Origin: Eucommia ulmoides
Taxonomy: Eukaryota; Streptophyta; Magnoliopsida; Garryales; Eucommiaceae
Direction of reading: 5' to 3'
Assembly: GCA_016647705.1 (NCBI GenBank)
Contig: CM028338.1
Span: forward strand, 15,394,740-15,458,739
Length of the DNA stretch: 64,000 nucleotides
Positions within the stretch are counted from its first letter, which is position 1; the number at the start of each line of letters is the position of its first letter. This document shows positions 43,096-54,990 of this stretch, piece after piece. The translations under genes and the position numbers were made by a program. The notes under the pieces were generated by a model, which did no database searches, was not told the DNA's origin, and worked only from the letters and a program-made list of their open reading frames with translations.

Positions 43096-44199
43096 TTCTA
43101 AATTAGAGTTTTTTACACTTTGCGTCCCAGAAGTTTGATCTAACCTCACATTGGTCCCTATTTTTCTGACGGTGTTAGAAAATGGACGGAAATTGATCGT
43201 GTGCTAGGCATATGACCTTTTAATTAAAGGTAATATCGTCAGTTTCCTTTAAAATTGATCTTGTCGTGAGTTTCCTTCATCTAATTCAATGGTTTTTATT
43301 TATTTTAAGGGTGAAAAGTATAATTTTTTCTTATTCTTCCATATACTACTCCAGCAAACACATCGCCCCCACCTCAAACCCCCGTCGATCTCCCCAACCC
43401 ACTATCGTCCCCTTGCTTCCTTCTTTCCTCTCTCACTTTTTTTTTTTTTTTCTCCTTCATTCTATCGTCTCTCTCTTCTCTTTTGTATGCTAAATTCGTC
43501 ACGAGTTGCGACAAATCAATTTAGATCCACCATAGGTTCATGGAGTATATATAAATAGCAAAAATGTACATACACAGAAATTTTACGTTACAAGTAGGAG
43601 AAATGAGCAAACCATCAAAACAGATGAGGATAAACAACTATTTAAAATGCTTATACGAAAAACACTTGGAAGAAAGAAGTACACGTGAAGAGCTCATAAG
43701 TGGAGATGAAAATTTTACCCCATCATCTAAAATATCTTTTATACCAACAAAACCCTTAATTTTAAAGGAAACTGACGATATTTTAGTTTAGTTCCTTATC
43801 CTCCAGATTTCTGCAGATTTCACAAGAACAAAACCCAACTACACAACTTAAAAAATTAAAAATAATAATAAAATAACTGTTGAAAAATCAACCAGAGAAT
43901 GGGAGTCAGAGAAGCTCACTTATCAGATAGGAGGAAAAAGAAAGGCACGCCGACGAAGAAATAAAAAATATGAACACACATCTCAAAAGATGACTACAAC
44001 TAACTATGATCCTATTCCATTCCCTGTAATTTAACTAATCAATATACAACCAGAGACGAAGCAAAGGATTTACGGATTTACAATCTGCTGCAGCTCATGG
44101 CGGATTTAACTCGCATGAGAGAGAGAGAGAGAGGCAGTAATAAAGTTGTTTAGAAGTTCGGGGTTAAAGTGCAATTATACCGACTATAATAAAAACAAA
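43096..44199. other. Unassigned region between TIR element and copia 5' end
   Basis: No supported gene. 43105-43300 has CAGAAGTTTGATCTAACC and GGTAATATCGTCAGTTTCC; the reverse complement near 43775 contains ATCGTCAGTTTCCTTTAAAA too, so a second small TIR element may span about 43105-43800. A (GA)n run is at 44118-44132. A T run of 18 lies at 43437. Confidence 0.3.
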
Positions 44200-44565
44200 A
44201 CTCCCTTAGATTCTTGAGATTGGGATTAGATTCTTAGAGACCTCAAGAACGCTATCCTTACAGAGTTTTTAGTATGAAAACTATTATAGGCAAGACACTT
44301 TTGTTGTTTCCAAGAGAATCATTCGCAGTTGCCGAATGGGAATCAGATCTAGTTGCTCTTAGAAGATCCTTCTTAGATAACGCCTTGAGAACTGGCATTG
44401 AGGATCATGCATTGAAAGAGGTATATTGATTAAATATAATTTAATCTTTATCGTTTATATTTGTTTTATATTGATACGGATAGATTCGGCTTCAAGGAAT
44501 CATGTTCTTTAAATATTTTATATTTCACCTTGCAAATTTAGTAATTTTAATATTTGATTCCTTCA
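44200..44565 (+). repeat. 3' part of a copia 5' LTR
   Basis: The end TTTGATTCCTTCA is followed after two bases by TGGTATTAGAGACACG at 44568, a tRNA-Met-type primer site. Downstream lies a copia gag, so this is the LTR's end. The left edge was not found, nor a second copy in the window, so start 44200 is a guess. Confidence 0.5.
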
Positions 44566-46574
44566 AGTGGTATTAGAGACACGTCCATGATTAGCACAAA
44601 AAATAAATAAATTTATTATGTTTTATAATATTGGAACATAGTAATTTTAATGAAAATATAATTTTTCAGATCTTCCCAAAACACAATAGCGAAAATAGGT
44701 AGATCCAAAATTGTTTTTAATTAATTTTAAAAAAATTATTTTTATTAAAAATTGAAAAATTCGTGGGAACGGTGTCGCAACAAAAACAATGATGCCAATG
44801 GGAGTTCAAACTACACGACTGTAGCGGTATCATTGTTGTTGTTGTGCACCATCGCACATGGAAGCGCTATGCCACTGACAGTACTATCACGACAACGCCT
44901 GGTTGTGGCGATGTAGCATTGCCGTGGTAGAGAGTCTGCCACAACGACGTGGCGCTGTTTCCCTTTGGGGCGAATTGTTGTTGTTTCGACAAATTCCTGT
45001 TGCCTGCTGCGATTTTCTTTGGATTTTACAAGATTTGGTCTTTCAGATATTTATGAAGAAAAAGTCTTGACTTACTATCATATTTGATTTTTGAATCATG
45101 CCTGAATTAGATATGATATCTTCTAAAATATCTTTTGAAAATCTTATCAAATCACCTTATTCAAAATTTAAATTTTAAACTTTTTAAATTTAATATTTAA
45201 AAAATCATATTAAATTATTATCTCAAATTAATTTAAGATGTGATTTTATATTATTCAAATTATTTATTATCTGTATTTATATTTAATTTTTTTTTTAAAT
45301 TTTATTTAATAGATATAGGATTTAAATTTAAAGTGCCTAACATTTTCAAAAGTTCACATATAAATTGATAATGGGATGATCATGGACTACAACTGTTTGA
45401 GCTATGTGAGTAGTTTGTATAACAGTTTTTATTTTGGAAATTGGATGATTTATTCCAATTAGGTTGAAATTTTTTCTTGATGATTTTTTTAAGGGTTTAC
45501 ATGCTCTGTCTAGTGTTTTTTTTTTTTTTTTTTGGTTATATTGATCCCATTCTTGATATCCCTTTCTCCCTCCCCATATTTTATTATATTTTTTTGTATT
45601 TATAATTTGAGAAGATAAAAAATGAGCCCCGACGATGATACTCTAAAAAGAAGGAGCCAAATTAGGAGCATGGAACAGTGGAGGCCAAATCATTGGAAGC
45701 CTAAGAAGGAGATCCATGAGGTGCATCGAATTTGGGTAAATAATTAATTACATAACTCAATTACACTTAGATTTGGCTCAAGTCAAATTGAATTGCAAGT
45801 GCATAACCCATTTATGCATGTGTATAAGGCAATTATATTTATGTTGCTTTATTATTTTCACAATTAGCATGTGTGTGTGAGGCATTATTTATTTTGTTAT
45901 ATGCATGATATACATGTTAAACAAATTAAATAAGTAAAACGATGAGATCTAAGTAAATATTCCTAAAATCAAATATTTTGCTAAAAACAGGTGCATATAA
46001 GGTATGTATAGCCGTGGTCTTTTGCTAGGAGATATGTTAGGGACAAGTTTCTATTAGCCCAAAGTTTGCCTTTAGTTGTTAGGCGGGACTGTATCCTGAA
46101 AATTGAACTCACAATGAACTTATATTTGTCATTATAACATGCAAAAGATAGACTAATGTGTTCCTAGAACTAACAGTGTGGGGAGCTCGTTGGGCCTACC
46201 TTGGACTATGCCAGATGAGTGTAACTTAACTAGGGAGATATTTCTTTAGCTGTTAGGTGGGGGTGTGATCAAACTAAAGAGTGAATATGGATTGAATTGT
46301 ACCTAAAAGGTAAGTGGCAATAATGGTTTATGCCAGACAATTAGTAGACCTAGAGCTATCAGGTGGGGCCTGTTAACAATGTAGTGACTATCCAATTCCA
46401 GATTAAGGACACTTGGAATGTACCTATTCCGGAGGGATGTGAATTCAAAAGTATTAGTAGGAGTACATTTAGATTCATAAAATATATTTTTGGTCTAAAA
46501 TTAATGTACACTACTTTTCTGGTTAACTTATAGATTGCATTTCTTTCTCTGTAGATATCATAATGTTGAAAACA
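44566..46574 (+). other. Copia leader
   Basis: The primer site at 44568-44582 is followed by 2 kb with no good frame. It contains a G/C-rich patch at 44800-44960, and 45620-45760 is more coding-like (GAGCCCCGACGATG) but broken. The stretch at 46010-46440 holds repeats of GTTAGG(C/T)GGG. It is presumably the long leader before gag. Confidence 0.35.
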
Positions 46575-47215
46575 TTGTAAAACATTCTATAGGCTCCAAT
46601 TCCCGTGGCATATGATTCCAACACTGATGAGGAACTCGTCACGATCCAAAAATAGAAATATGATGATACATAGGCTCAGTTCTATATTATAGCATCGATG
46701 AGCAATGAACTACAAAAACAGTTTGAAGGACTAGGAAACCCATATATGATTATGCAACACTTAGAGTCGCTTTTTAGCGAGCACAGTCATACTACTAGGT
46801 ATAATGTCTCAAAGAAGATTTTTTGGACTAAGATGCCATTAGGGTCATCTTTTTGGGAAACATCCTTAAGATGGTTAGTCAAGTTGATGAATTGAAAAGG
46901 TTGGGACTCGCTCTAGATCCCAACTTGGTTGTGGACCTATTTCTATAGTCGCTACCTAACACCTACGATCAGTTCGTGGTGAACTTTAATATGAACAAGC
47001 CAGAAGTCACTCTTTTGGGGCTTCTTAACATATCGGGAACCACTGAGGGGACATTAAAAAAGTCAAGGGGTTCAATGCTCATAGTTAATCGGCCTTTGAC
47101 CTCAAAGGAAAGAAGAAGAAAAAGAATAGGAAGAGCAAATCTGGATCTTTTTTGAAAGTGAACCACAAGCCAAAGAAGGAGATAAGGCCCAATAAAAGAG
47201 AAATCTTTCACTGTG
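46575..47215 (+). pseudogene. Copia gag (UBN2-type), decayed
   Basis: The open segment 46698-46895 reads MSNELQKQFEGLGNPYMIMQ, LFSEHSHTTRYNVSKKIF, then loses frame at LGSSFWETS. A basic stretch near 47110-47170 (KKKKNRKSKSGSFLKVNHK) and a degraded zinc knuckle (FHCVQQRH) follow. This is the normal order of a copia gag. Stops and frameshifts throughout. Confidence 0.7.
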
Positions 47216-47470
47216 TCCAACAACGACACTAGTTTCTAGGTTCCAAGGACAAACCTTTAGAAGGTATGTTTGACTTACTTGTTGTTATTGGTTGTTTGAC
47301 AACTTGTTCTATTTCAGATTGGATTTTGGACTCTAATGCTAGTTCACATGTGTGTAGTTCTATGCAGGGTCTAAAATAAAGCAAAAGGCCCAGTAAAGGA
47401 GACATCTCGCTACATGTGAGAAATGAAGCAATAGTTGTTGGATTAGCCGTAGGAGACCTTGACCTCATTT
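47216..47470 (+). pseudogene. Copia protease fragment
   Basis: From about 47300 the plus strand reads DWILDSNASSHVCSSMQGL, then a stop, SKRPSKGDISLHVRNEA and VVGLAVGDLDLIF. The DSG of the protease has become DSN. The reading stops near 47470, where homology ends. Confidence 0.65.
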
Positions 47471-49214
47471 TTCACACATTTTAAATTTAAAAGATTTTTT
47501 TTTTTTTTTTTTGTTATGTCTAAAGCTTTTAGAAATATTATTTATATTCCTTATTTAATAAAGGATTATTATTTAGTTATTTTTTAGAATAACAATTGTA
47601 TTCTTTATTTAATTTCAAAGTTGATTGGCTTGGCCATATATATTACAACAATATTTATTATTTAAAAATATGTGTAAAATTAATAACATAGAAAATGAAA
47701 GTATAACAAATATAAGATTTAGAGATGAAAATACAACCTACATATGGCATATCAGACTAGGCCATATGTAGACACTATCTTTTGTCCCGCCCATATTTGC
47801 AAAAAAAAAGTTTTGAGTCTAAAGCGAAAATTCGAAAAAACTTTAAATCAATATTTATAGAGACAAATTCACACTTTAGATTCTCATGTTTAACACTTTA
47901 ATAATATTTTAAATATGAAAAATAAAAAACAATCGACAATTTGGAGGAATTTTGATAAATAAATAAAATTTCAGACAAAAATTAAAATTTCTAAAAGTTA
48001 ATTTTAGGCCAAATTAATTATATTAAAATTGGTTTCTCGTGGAATATCACTTTCAATATAGTTAATTTGAGATTCCACCCTTCAATTTAATTTTTTTTTG
48101 CCAATTACACATTGCATTTTGGCCCAAAATTGTATTTTTTCGACTGTTTAATCAAATTGACGATCAATTGCATTTTATTTTTCAAAATTGAGCATTTCAA
48201 TCATATGTTGGTGATTAATTTTCATTTTAGTTGCATAAAAAAATATAAAACATTCATTTTATTAATAATAAGTGTCCATAACATCAATTTCACATCATGT
48301 CCACCACCCAGGAATAAGATGGAACATAAGACGCCACCTTGAGAGTTGTGATAAACTCTTTGGGAGTGCCCCAATCCTTTACCAGGAATGGTAAGACTTA
48401 AGGTGGTTGAAATTGAAAGTCAACTACTCAATTCCCAATTTATGGGCTAAATTGCACATTTACATGAAGTAGGGGGTGGCCACCCATCATGGGACAGCTG
48501 CCCCGCAACCACAGGGCTGGCGTACTCACTAGGGCGTGTGCCCTGGTGAATGCGCCAAGTTTGGCGGCTACCTTGCCCACCATATTTTACACACACATGC
48601 ATTCACACATACTAATACTTTCTCTTTCTCTCTCTCTCTCTCTCTCTGTAAAATACTCCTTTGATCTTAGTTTGTAGTCACAAAAATCCTTGAAAGAATA
48701 CAAGAGATCGAAAAATAAAAAACGAAATGTAGAAGAAGGAAGAAGAAGTAACAAAAGCGAAGCGACTTCCTCCATAGAAAGTTAAGTCTTCTAAACCCCT
48801 AAACATTTTTTTTACCCACCTAAAGGAGGACCTAAAACCAGCCATTACCTAAGAGGATGTTCTCAGGTGAATGCTATAAATAACTTATTTTTCTATATTT
48901 TATTTTCAGTCATTTACTTTCTTGCACTTTATTTTTTTTGTCATTTACATTTTTATGCTATGCACCTTTCTGCGCTTTACATCTCTACATTTTGTTTTGA
49001 GTCATTTACATTCTCACATTTAAATTTCTATCTTTTACATTACTTGTTTTGTCCTTTCCGCGCTTTAAATTTTCTATATTTTGTTTCTTTTATTTACACA
49101 CATACACACACAGAGAGAAACTTTACAGTGAGGGTTTTCTATACCCTATTTTGAGGTTTCCCAGTTTGAAGAGAAACTTTAAATGGTGGGTTAAGGAAAA
49201 ATGTTCCCCCAAGT

Positions 49215-49253
<39 letters not shown>

Positions 49254-49388
49254 AGTTAAAATTTTACTTTCCAACTTTTTTTTCAAGAGACACCAAGTTG
49301 TCTTTCACTTTTTATAATTTTTCTTCTTAAAAAGAAAGCAAAAATCTTTTCTTCTACTCAAAACATTAATTTTCTTCATAAAAAGAAG
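47471..49388. other. Intergenic AT-rich DNA with simple repeats
   Basis: No gene supported. T runs lie near 47495 and 49218-49251 (about 34), (TC)n at 48620-48645. 48380-48600 is a more complex stretch (GGGTGGCCACCCATCATGGG) with CT-rich leader-like text, possibly an LTR fragment. The translations of 48867-49330 are Phe/Leu noise. Confidence 0.35.
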
Positions 49389-49640
49389 GGTTAATAGCAC
49401 TTTACCCCTTGTGGTTTGACATATTTGCACTTTAGCCCCTTGTGGTTTGAACTTCGTACTCACCCACTTGTGGTTATTGGACTTAGGTGCAAAGGTGACT
49501 CCGTTAACGGAAAGTTAAAATTTTGATTTTACCCTTATGTAATTATTAACACTTTTTGGGTTATAAAGTGCAATTAATCCTGAATAGGTTCCAGAACAAT
49601 GGTAAAAATAAAATAAAAATGAGACTTTCTTTCTCTAAGA
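49389..49640. repeat. TIR-like end of a DNA element
   Basis: GGGTTAATAGCACTTTACCCC then CACTTTAGCCCCTTGTGG, TGACTCCGTTAACGG and AATTTTGATTTTACCCTTA look like the inverted termini of Mutator-like elements. No matching right end was found, so only half is present. It lies next to the LINE fragment. Confidence 0.35.
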
Positions 49641-49674
49641 AACTCTCTTTCTTTGAGAAACCCTAGAAACTGCG

Positions 49675-50235
49675 ATGGGCAACCCTTCACTGCCACCTCT
49701 GCCTCTTTCTCAAATTCCAATCGCCGCCCCCACTACTCTCCAATCAAAATCCTATATCTCATTTACTCAAAAATCCTTAGCAAATCTGTTCCAATTGAAG
49801 GCCCCCATCATCCCCAAAAAACCAATTCAAACCAACCATGGTGAACCGATGATTTTCTTCATGAATGATGAAGTGGCCAAGCTCTCTTCTCCCTTCCAGT
49901 TTTCCCTTATTGGAAAATTTGATCATGGATGACCCTCATTTGCTTCAATTAAGAAGATGTTATTTTCTTTGAATATGATTGCCGGTTTTAATCTCGGAGT
50001 CCTGGATCAGACACACATCCTTATCTAACTCAAATTAGAAGAGGACTTCCAACACCATTGGATCAAGGACATCTGGTATGTCTTTCCCATCCCCCTTTTT
50101 TAGATTTCTTCATTCATGGCACCATCCCTCGTCATCACTGCCTGCTTGCGCATTGGCAACTGCTCGATAGATCCATCGCTACCATGGTAAAATTGACATT
50201 AGCTAATTATGCGATTTGAAAATCTTGCATGATGA
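49675..50235 (+). pseudogene. LINE ORF1 (DUF4283-type) fragment
   Basis: From ATG 49675, MGNPSLPPLPLSQIPIA, KSYISFTQKSLANLFQLKAP, MIFFMNDEVAKLSSPFQF, SLIGKFDHG, stop, PSFASIKKMLFSLNMIAGFN, LGVLDQTHILI, stop, LKLEEDFQHHWIKDIWYV. Near 50105-50215 a further part resembles a DUF4283 end (FFIHGTIPRHHCLLAHWQLL, ATMVKLTLANYA). This is the order in ORF1 proteins of plant L1-type LINEs, RNA-binding proteins. In-frame stops, no reverse transcriptase, no poly(A). A captured copy is possible. Confidence 0.6.
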
Positions 50236-50745
50236 TGTTCATTTATTGTAAAGATTCATATTTACCTTTAAAAGGTGATGCAGGTAAACCAAGTGACAAA
50301 AATAATGAATAATAGGAGATAATCCATAGAAAAATAGTTGGTTACATTTGTCGATGGATTGATCAGAGTATGTACCAGTGTGTACTCTAACTGTAGAAAA
50401 ATTAGAGTCCTTATACGAGTAAAAAATTGGAATAAGGCTAATTTGATCAAGAGAATTGTTCATTTGACCTATAAGAATGGACAAAACATAGTTAATCACA
50501 TGAATAATTTTTAAGGTCTTATTAATTTGTTGATTACCATAAACTTTGCTATAAAAGATAAAGTGCAAACATTACTATTTATCTGCATATTACCTGACAG
50601 CTGGAAAACGTTTAAAGTATCACTTAGCAATTCGGCTCCAGATAGAAAGTTGACGATAAATATAGTAAAAAACAATCTCACTAATTAAGAGGCAAGGAGG
50701 AAAGAGTAGGGCATATTCTGAAAATCACCAGCATTGGTTATTGTA
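50236..50745 (+). pseudogene. Copia gag (element D, left part)
   Basis: Read through shifts this is a copia gag: PLKGDAGKPSDKN, IIHRKIVGYICRWIDQ, LIKRIVHLTYKNGQNIVNH, FAIKDKVQTLLFICILPDSW, KTFKVSLSNSAPDRKLT. The order and spacing match the UBN2 family. It ends near 50745, where gypsy sequence starts. Its continuation (protease and pre-integrase) is at 55925-56330 on the same strand, so the gag gene was split by the gypsy block. Confidence 0.65.
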
Positions 50746-50971
50746 ATGAGAGTATATTAGCTGTACCAAGGGATCCATTGCACGTTCCAGTTGGCGCAAT
50801 AACAAGTGCAAGGGCTAAAAGATTCAAAGAAGCACTTAATGGATTAATTCAAGATATTTGGACTGAGTCTACAATGGTGAAGCCCAAATTAAGCCCAACT
50901 AACGATGAAGGCCTAATCTATCTTATCATGGAAAGCAAATAGGTTTAGGCATGAACTTGAATTGGCCTAGG
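50746..50971 (+). pseudogene. Gypsy pol 3' end
   Basis: The stretch from 50763 reads VPRDPLHVPVGAITSARAKR, FKEALNGLIQDIWTESTM and ends LIYLIMESK, stop at 50943. It is the tail of the integrase gene at 2-628, with about 60 residues preserved. It directly precedes the LTR at 50972. Only the last fragment is present. Confidence 0.7.
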
Positions 50972-51570
50972 CATGAGGGGCCGCGAATTTTAGTTTATTT
51001 ATTTTACTACTTCAAGTCTTTTAATTCTGTTTTAGGCTGATTTACAAGGCAAAAATGCCAACTAGTCTTTTCTTTTTCTGTTGTTTTGTCTTGTAGTGTG
51101 AGACACTACGGTTTCTTTTCTTATAGACCTTAGACACCCACTTTAGATAAAATTAGGATTTTAGTGTGTCTTGGCCACTACTTTTTTACAACTAGGGTTT
51201 CCCTATCATTTATTTTGTGGCGGCCTATTTAAAGGTGGATTGTAACCTTGAGAATAAAACTTTTATTTGATTCATATAATTGAGAGGGTTTTCTCTTAGA
51301 TTCTTTAGAGAACTTTCTAAACTTATCAAGATTTCTTGTGCCGTACAATCTCAATATCTTTGGTTTGTGATTCTTTGTAATCATTGGGTCAAGATCATTA
51401 CTTATTCATTTGATTCGTATTTCAATCATAAACATTGGTCAAGGAAATCTATCAATTATTTTGTATTTTTGTGTTCTTCGTTTCCTCATAAATTTGAATT
51501 TAGTTCGATCCTTTGCGAAGAAACTCTAAGTTGATTTCGGGTCTCACTAATTCTTGGTAAGTTCGCATTA
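50972..51570 (+). repeat. Gypsy LTR flanked by internal sequence both sides
   Basis: Homologous to 652-1318. Pol tail lies before and a primer site (GTATCAGAGTAGAGTC, from about 51574) with gag-like leader after. Being both a 3' LTR for the left and a 5' LTR for the right, it marks a tandem structure produced by recombination between elements. A TATA-like CCTATTTAAAGG lies at about 51228. Confidence 0.65.
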
Positions 51571-51573
51571 TTT

Positions 51574-52370
51574 TGTATCAGAGTAGAGTCTAAATCAGGT
51601 TTCATCTATCATTTTCTATTTCATTTATCGTTATGTATTCATTCCTACTTCAACATTTTTTGGCCAAAATATATAATCAACTCTGGTTAAAATTTTATTT
51701 TTTTCTTTAGTACTATGCATCTTTAAATCTCGATTTAAAGTTGCTGCATTTAAAAAAAAAATCAAACAGTAGCAAAATTTTATTAAAAAAAAACAAAAAA
51801 TCCAGCAACCGAAATTTGAAATATATTTCTTCTTGTTCTATTCCATAAATTTATCCTTGTGTTCTTTTTGTTTGCCTTGCTTTCTTCCCTAAAAATCTCA
51901 TTCTTAGTGAATCGATTTGTTGAGTTTGGATTTCTACAAGGAAATTTTTGATTAGGGTTAGTTAAGTTCGATAAAGAACCAAAAGAGTAAACTAAAGAGT
52001 GGAAAAAAGCAAAAGAGTGTGAGCTCATAAGAGGGTAAAAATCGAATTTGAGCGAAACACGAGTGTGAGTGCCATAAATCTTGAGGGAAACACGTGAGAG
52101 AGTGTTTGTGAGGTTTACTAACTTTGTTTTTCAAGTTATTAATCATGTTTCAGGAAACAAACAAAGGCTCATCAATGAAGTACTGAAAACTGTAGATTTC
52201 AATTTTTACTTCAAATCCTTGGAGCAAAAGTTTGAATGGTTGAACTCGCGGTTTGGTGAAGTGCATGAGCGACGAGACAAAGTTGAGTCTAATTCATAAA
52301 GAGGGCATCCACCTAGATCTCCTAATGTGCAACCAAGAGGGGATTTGTAGACCTGCGAACTTGACACATT
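51574..52370 (+). pseudogene. Gypsy leader and gag start
   Basis: The primer site at 51574-51589 is followed by an untranslated leader, then from 52081 an open segment RETRERVFVRFTNFVFQV, DFNFYFKSLEQKFEWLNSRF, GEVHERRDKVESNS and stop at 52299. It looks like a gag N-terminal coiled-coil segment. The rest of gag is missing; a T run and an LTR fragment follow at 52371. Low identity to known gag, so the call rests on location. Confidence 0.4.
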
Positions 52371-52375
52371 TTTTT

Positions 52376-52569
52376 TTTTTTATTAATACAATTGTGAGAG
52401 TTTTCTCTTAAGTTCTTTAGAGAACTTTTATGAACTTATCAAGAATTTCTTGTGGCATTCAAACTTTATATCTTTGGTTCGTGATTCGTTATAATCATTG
52501 GGTCAAGATCATTACTTATACTATTAGTTTGTGTTACGTTCATAAACATTGAGTAAAGGTAATGTATCA
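52376..52569 (+). repeat. Gypsy LTR fragment
   Basis: Matches the middle of the LTR at 50972 (51270-51460): AGTTTTCTCTTAAGTTCTTT, AACTTATCAAGAATTTCTTG, TTGGGTCAAGATCATTACTTA. It is truncated at both ends and borders the minus-strand gypsy integrase remnant. Confidence 0.65.
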
Positions 52570-52920
52570 TAAATAAGACATCTTAGAAAACCTATTTACA
52601 ACCACATATATAGAATCTGGACCTTTTTTTGACCTAGGTAAACCTAACACAAAATCCATTGAAGTATTAATCCATACAAAGGAGTATACAAAACACAATG
52701 CTTAACCTTAGATTTAGCTTGTCTACAAACAATACACTTCTCACAAATTATTTTCACTTCACGTTCCATATGAGGCCAAAAGAAGTGTCTATGTAAAATA
52801 TTTATTCTTTGATATATCAAAATGCCCCATTAAACCATACCCATGAGTTTCTCTGACAAACAAGTCACGCAATGAACATTTAGGCACACATAATTTATTT
52901 TCTTTAAACAAAAACTCATC
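52570..52920 (-). pseudogene. Gypsy integrase, zinc finger and start of core
   Basis: On the minus strand: [35 protein letters not shown] (H2C2 finger, partly kept), then after shifts [19 protein letters not shown] with the first catalytic Asp, and VVVNRFSKM, in which the usual Asp of VVVDRFSKM is Asn. The gene is cut at 52570 by the plus-strand LTR fragment; the second Asp and Glu are missing. Confidence 0.7.
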
Positions 52921-53049
52921 ATGCCTAAAGAACTTGTCAAATGCTACTTTCTCACATTCACTACATTACCAAAATTAAAATCATCAACATACAAATACCT
53001 AATGTATTCCAAACCAAGCAATTTTGCATCTAAAGTAGAAAGTAAGGTG

Positions 53050-53529
53050 TACCTTCGAGATAATGCATTTGCCACAATGTTGTTTTTACCTTGCTTGTCC
53101 TGATTACGTAAGAAAACATTTCGATAAACTCCACCCACATGGCATGCCACTTGTTCAGCTTCAGTTAACCCTTCAAATGTTGTAAAGATTCATGATCTAT
53201 GTGAATCACAAATTCTTTTGGCCAAACATAGTGTTTCTAAGTCTCCAACGTCCTAATCAATGCATACATATCTTTGTTGTATATAGGATAATTCAAAGCT
53301 GCCCCACTTAGTTTTTCACTAAAGTAGGCAAGGGGACTCATTTTTGCATTAGAACAGCTCCAACACCTATTTTTGAAGAACCACATTCAATCTCAAAGGT
53401 TTTTGTGAAATTAGGTAAAGTAAGCAAATGTGCATTAGTTAATCGTTTCTTAATCAAATTAAATGCCTTTTCTTGCTCATCACCCCCATTTAAAACCCAC
53501 TTTTTTTTTTTTTTTTTGTTTGATAACAT
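53050..53529 (-). pseudogene. Gypsy RNase H
   Basis: On the minus strand: [20 protein letters not shown] and [14 protein letters not shown] at 53529-53338, then [40 protein letters not shown] and LKLNKWHAMWVEFIEMF at about 53330-53090. The lysine run at the start comes from a poly-T expansion at 53500. Stops and shifts are present. It follows the reverse transcriptase on the same strand. Confidence 0.75.
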
Positions 53530-53582
53530 AAGTTAAAGGTGAGGCTAAGCTAAAAAAATCTTTCACAAAGCTTCTACAAAAG

Positions 53583-54200
53583 CTAGCTAACCCATGAAAA
53601 CTTCTCACTTGTCCCACACTTGTAGGTTTCAGTCACTTCTTGATTGTCTTGACCTTTTTTTTTCATATAGCTCAATTCCCTTAGCACTAACAAAAAACCA
53701 AAAAATAGAAGCTTATCCGTGCAAAAGGTACATTTTTTGAGATTAGCAAACAACTTTTCTTTGCTTAGAACATCTAAAACAAGTTCTAAATGTTCAACGT
53801 GCTCATCTAAGTTTTTTCTATAAATCATAATGTCATCAACGTATACAACCACAAATTTTCCAATAAAAACATGCAAAACATGGTTTATTAATCTCATGAA
53901 TGTACTAGGTGCATTGGTTAACCCAAAAGGTATAACCAACCACTCATATAAACTATATTTTGGTTTGATTGTAGTTTTTTCTACTCATCACTTTCCCTGA
54001 TCCTAATTTGATGATATCCACTTTTCAGATCAACTTTAGTAAATAGATAAAAACCATGCAATTCATCAAGCATATCATCTAATTTAGGAATGGGATGTCG
54101 ACACTTTGCCGTGATATTGTTGATGGTGCGACAATCAACACACATTCTTCACGTACCATCTTTTTTCGATACAAGCATACGAGAATGGCACAAAAACTCA
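53583..54200 (-). pseudogene. Gypsy reverse transcriptase
   Basis: The best segment (53939-53583) reads [37 protein letters not shown] and [20 protein letters not shown], with the catalytic YVDD intact. Upstream to 54200 the palm is broken but shows [24 protein letters not shown] text on the minus strand. It is the standard gypsy order with RNase H after. Confidence 0.8.
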
Positions 54201-54990
54201 TGTTTTCACATACATACCCCTTCTCCATAAGCTCACTAACTTGCCTTTGAAGCTCCAGTTATGCAATCAATTTGATGCTCAATTCTCCTTATTGGTGGCA
54301 AACCATTATGCACTTCATCGGGAAACACATCGTCAAAATCCTTTAAAAGAGAAACAACAACACTAGCAGATAGGACTTAAGATTGTTAGTAGTAAAACAA
54401 ATCTCTTTATACAAAAGTACAATCAAAGGTCGGTTTGAAAACAACATTTTTTTATCGCACTCACTCTCACATAAAAACTCACTTGTTTCCTCTCTTCTTT
54501 TCCTATACTTTCTGAATTTCTCTCTCTCTCATTTTTTTTTTCTCACTTTCTGTTTTGTTGTCACTCTCTTTTTAACCTTACTAGATCATCATACACTTGC
54601 CTTGACATTAATGGTACAAGAGTAATTGGATTCCTATTAAGTACAAATGAGTCTCTATTGGTATAACCATCAGGAGTTACTTAACGATTAAATTACCATG
54701 ATCTTCCCAATATAATATGTCCCTCATGCATTGGCACCACTTCACACAAGACCTTATTTTTATACCTTCCAATTGAGAACGATATAAGCCCCTGGTTATT
54801 CACTTAAATTTTTCCATAATCATTTAACCATTTTAACTTATATGGATTAGGATGTTTTAAAGTTGGCAAATTTAACTTCTCCACCAAACTAGAGGTATCC
54901 ACATTAGTACAACTCAACATCACATGCATCCTCTAAAGGTGGCATCGAATAATCATCCATCCCATCTTCGGTCTTAATACCTCCACCATC
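54201..54990 (-). pseudogene. Gypsy protease-RT linker, decayed
   Basis: On the minus strand about 54880-54690: LPTLKHPNPYKLKWLNDYGK, FSIGRYKNKVLCEVVPM and HEGHIILGRS. These are landmarks of the segment between protease and RT in chromovirus-type gypsy elements. The DTG/DSG protease site was not found. A 54383-54625 plus-strand frame is noise. Confidence 0.55.

Noticed and set aside
48867..49330. Overlapping plus-strand frames rich in Phe and Leu with poly-Phe
   Set aside because: They are translations of T-rich simple sequence, with no start context or domain.
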